A stretch of 5,985 nt of DNA from JANXQG01 sp037147235 (lineage in GTDB: Bacteria; Planctomycetota; Planctomycetia; Pirellulales; Thermoguttaceae), in the NCBI GenBank assembly GCA_037147235.1, contig JBAWVO010000364.1:1-5985 (forward strand), given 5' to 3'. Position 1 is the first letter of the stretch. Each line of letters begins with the position of its first letter. The position numbers were made by a program, and so were the translations under genes. This document shows positions 5,185 to 5,985 of this stretch, in pieces. The notes beneath the pieces are model-generated. The model was not told the DNA's origin. It was given only the letters and a program-made list of their open reading frames with translations, and ran no database searches.

Positions 5185-5364
5185 GTGAAAATCTTTTTCC
5201 AACACGAAGATGAGAGCATCATCATCAATGGAGACATCAGCGTGAAGGTTATCGAAATCAATGGCGGCGAAGTGGTGCTGGCCATCGAGGCTCCTGCTTG
5301 GATGGAGGTCAACGAAATCGAGCCGAGCCGTTTGGAAGAGTGCAGTCTATTGCGGCCTCGGTAG
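5185..5364 (+). CDS. CsrA-like protein lacking both RNA-contact arginines
   Basis: This 59-aa protein aligns with CsrA without gaps. ESIIINGDISVKVIEINGG and EVVLAIEAP (10-37) match strands 2-4 and the IxAP turn of the family. Length and layout fit CsrA (about 60 aa, a domain-swapped dimer of five strands and a helix). Arg6 in strand 1 is Gln6 (MKIFFQHEDE in place of MLxLxRRxGE), and Arg44 of the VHR motif is Glu44 (MEVNEIEPSR). These are the main RNA-contact residues known from CsrA/RsmE, so canonical GGA binding is probably lost. It may instead dimerise with or antagonise a normal CsrA, or bind another ligand. GTG 5185 is the only plausible start, because an in-frame stop lies at 5179-5181 and AGGAG at 5170-5174. 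It lies downstream of the broken csrA copy. Fold confidence is good; function is open. Confidence 0.75.
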   Translation: MKIFFQHEDESIIINGDISVKVIEINGGEVVLAIEAPAWMEVNEIEPSRLEECSLLRPR

Positions 5365-5371
5365 ATGATTC

Positions 5372-5402
5372 AATCTGAGCCGATATTCAGATTCGACGGC
5401 TC
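5372..5402 (+). other. Overlapping alternative hairpins between convergent genes
   Basis: AATCTGA (5372-5378) pairs with TCAGATT (5387-5393) around an 8-nt loop, while GAGCCG (5377-5382) pairs with CGGCTC (5397-5402). The two stems share bases and exclude each other. They sit just after the CsrA-like gene, and the leftward HD gene ends beyond them. No clean T-run follows (only TTTT at 5411-5414), so a terminator role is possible but weak. Confidence 0.35.
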
Positions 5403-5482
5403 GCCTAGCCTTTTGGGATTGGATACCTAGCGTGTCGAGAATACGCATGGCGTTGGTTTTCATGGTCGGTGCTCAGAAATTC

Positions 5483-5985
5483 TCACCCACCAATTCCCCA
5501 CTCCCCATGCACGAAGTCAGGCACGATATCGGAACAAGCACGACCATCAGCCCATTTTATAATTTCAGGGTTTTTGGCAGCCTCAGTGCAAAGCCTCAAC
5601 AGTTCTGGAAAGATGCCAACCCGCCCCAAATCCAAGCGGTCAGCATCCCAGCAGGTCTGGATCGTGATGTCGGCTTCGGTCAGTCCATCCGTATGCCCAA
5701 CACAAGCTTCATAGAGAAGAACGAATTCTTCATCAGAAAGAACTAACCAATCTTCACGAAGGGCTAAAGCTAGGTTGCCACCACGTTCCCCATGCCCCCA
5801 ATCAACGTCCTCATTTACACGGCAGGAATCGTGGAAGATAGCAAAAAGTTGCACGACTTCGATATTGGCTTTGGTCTCCTTGGCGAGACGAATGCCGTTT
5901 TCCAGAACCCTTGCCCAATGGCCGACACCATGAGTGCCGTGCCAGGGCAAGGAATAATCTTCGAGAATTCGGTGGATAAGGGGTT
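5483..5985 (-). CDS. HD-domain metal-dependent phosphohydrolase, 5' end outside window
   Basis: The leftward frame runs from the right edge to the stop at 5483-5485. The visible part is 166 codons and has no stop at the window edge, so the N-terminus is incomplete; residues such as HRILEDYS precede TTG 5950, which is therefore unlikely to be the start. The HD superfamily signature is clear: HGTHGVGHWARVLENG supplies the first His, LFAIFHDSCR holds the HD pair (H40-D41 counting from 5950), and TCWDADRLDLGRVG supplies the distal Asp. Further conserved-looking residues are H53 in WGHGERGG and H86 in CVGHTDG. Such enzymes hydrolyse phosphate esters, often nucleotides, using bound divalent metals; the substrate here is unknown. 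It is a soluble cytoplasmic protein, convergent with the CsrA-like gene, with about 120 bases between. Confidence 0.85.
   Translation of the reverse strand, partial: PLIHRILEDYSLPWHGTHGVGHWARVLENGIRLAKETKANIEVVQLFAIFHDSCRVNEDVDWGHGERGGNLALALREDWLVLSDEEFVLLYEACVGHTDGLTEADITIQTCWDADRLDLGRVGIFPELLRLCTEAAKNPEIIKWADGRACSDIVPDFVHGEWGIGG

Noticed and set aside
5432..5746. 104-codon rightward frame over the HD gene
   Set aside because: It is antisense to the HD-domain gene, which has a complete catalytic signature.

Overview
This is a gene-sparse accessory region of a bacterial chromosome or plasmid with moderate GC content. The best taxonomic guess is a planctomycete or a similar large-genome environmental bacterium. 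The reasons are the pairing of SEC-C and pRiA4b ORF-3 proteins, several small orphan proteins, csrA-like genes and wide intergenic gaps. No rRNA, tRNA or universal marker gene is present, so this assignment is weak.

Left end (1-532): a rho-independent terminator (78-115) ends an unseen rightward transcript and overlaps the stop codon of a leftward gene for a small MerR/excisionase-like DNA-binding protein (114-344). Behind that gene lies a 113-bp palindromic element (420-532) with perfect 26-bp terminal inverted repeats and no room for a gene, which is a MITE-like insertion.

Centre (533-4167): four rightward genes lie close together and probably form one transcription unit, ending at a strong 12-bp hairpin terminator (4134-4167). 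They encode a 376-aa protein with a C-terminal SEC-C zinc motif (764-1894), a 430-aa protein with a C-terminal pRiA4b ORF-3 domain (1973-3265), and two small proteins that I do not recognise (3333-3620 and 3654-3965). SEC-C and pRiA4b ORF-3 domains often occur in one polypeptide elsewhere. Finding them in adjacent genes suggests a functional link, but their biochemical role is unknown.

Right part (4184-5985): a VOC/glyoxalase-fold protein (4184-4561) is followed by a partly decayed stretch. This holds a csrA-like gene that has lost its normal N-terminus (pseudogene, 4806-4979), a short Trp-rich open frame without a normal start (4992-5120), and an apparently intact 59-aa CsrA-like protein (5185-5364). 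The intact protein aligns without gaps to CsrA but lacks both RNA-contact arginines. A leftward HD-domain hydrolase gene (5483-5985) enters from the right edge and lacks its 5' end. The gap at 4562-4805 holds only a pair of 19-bp direct repeats; nothing else there could be supported.

The most unusual elements are the tandem CsrA-like pair (one N-terminally broken, one with altered RNA-binding residues) with a Trp-rich peptide between them, and the four-gene SEC-C/pRiA4b cluster with its two orphan proteins.
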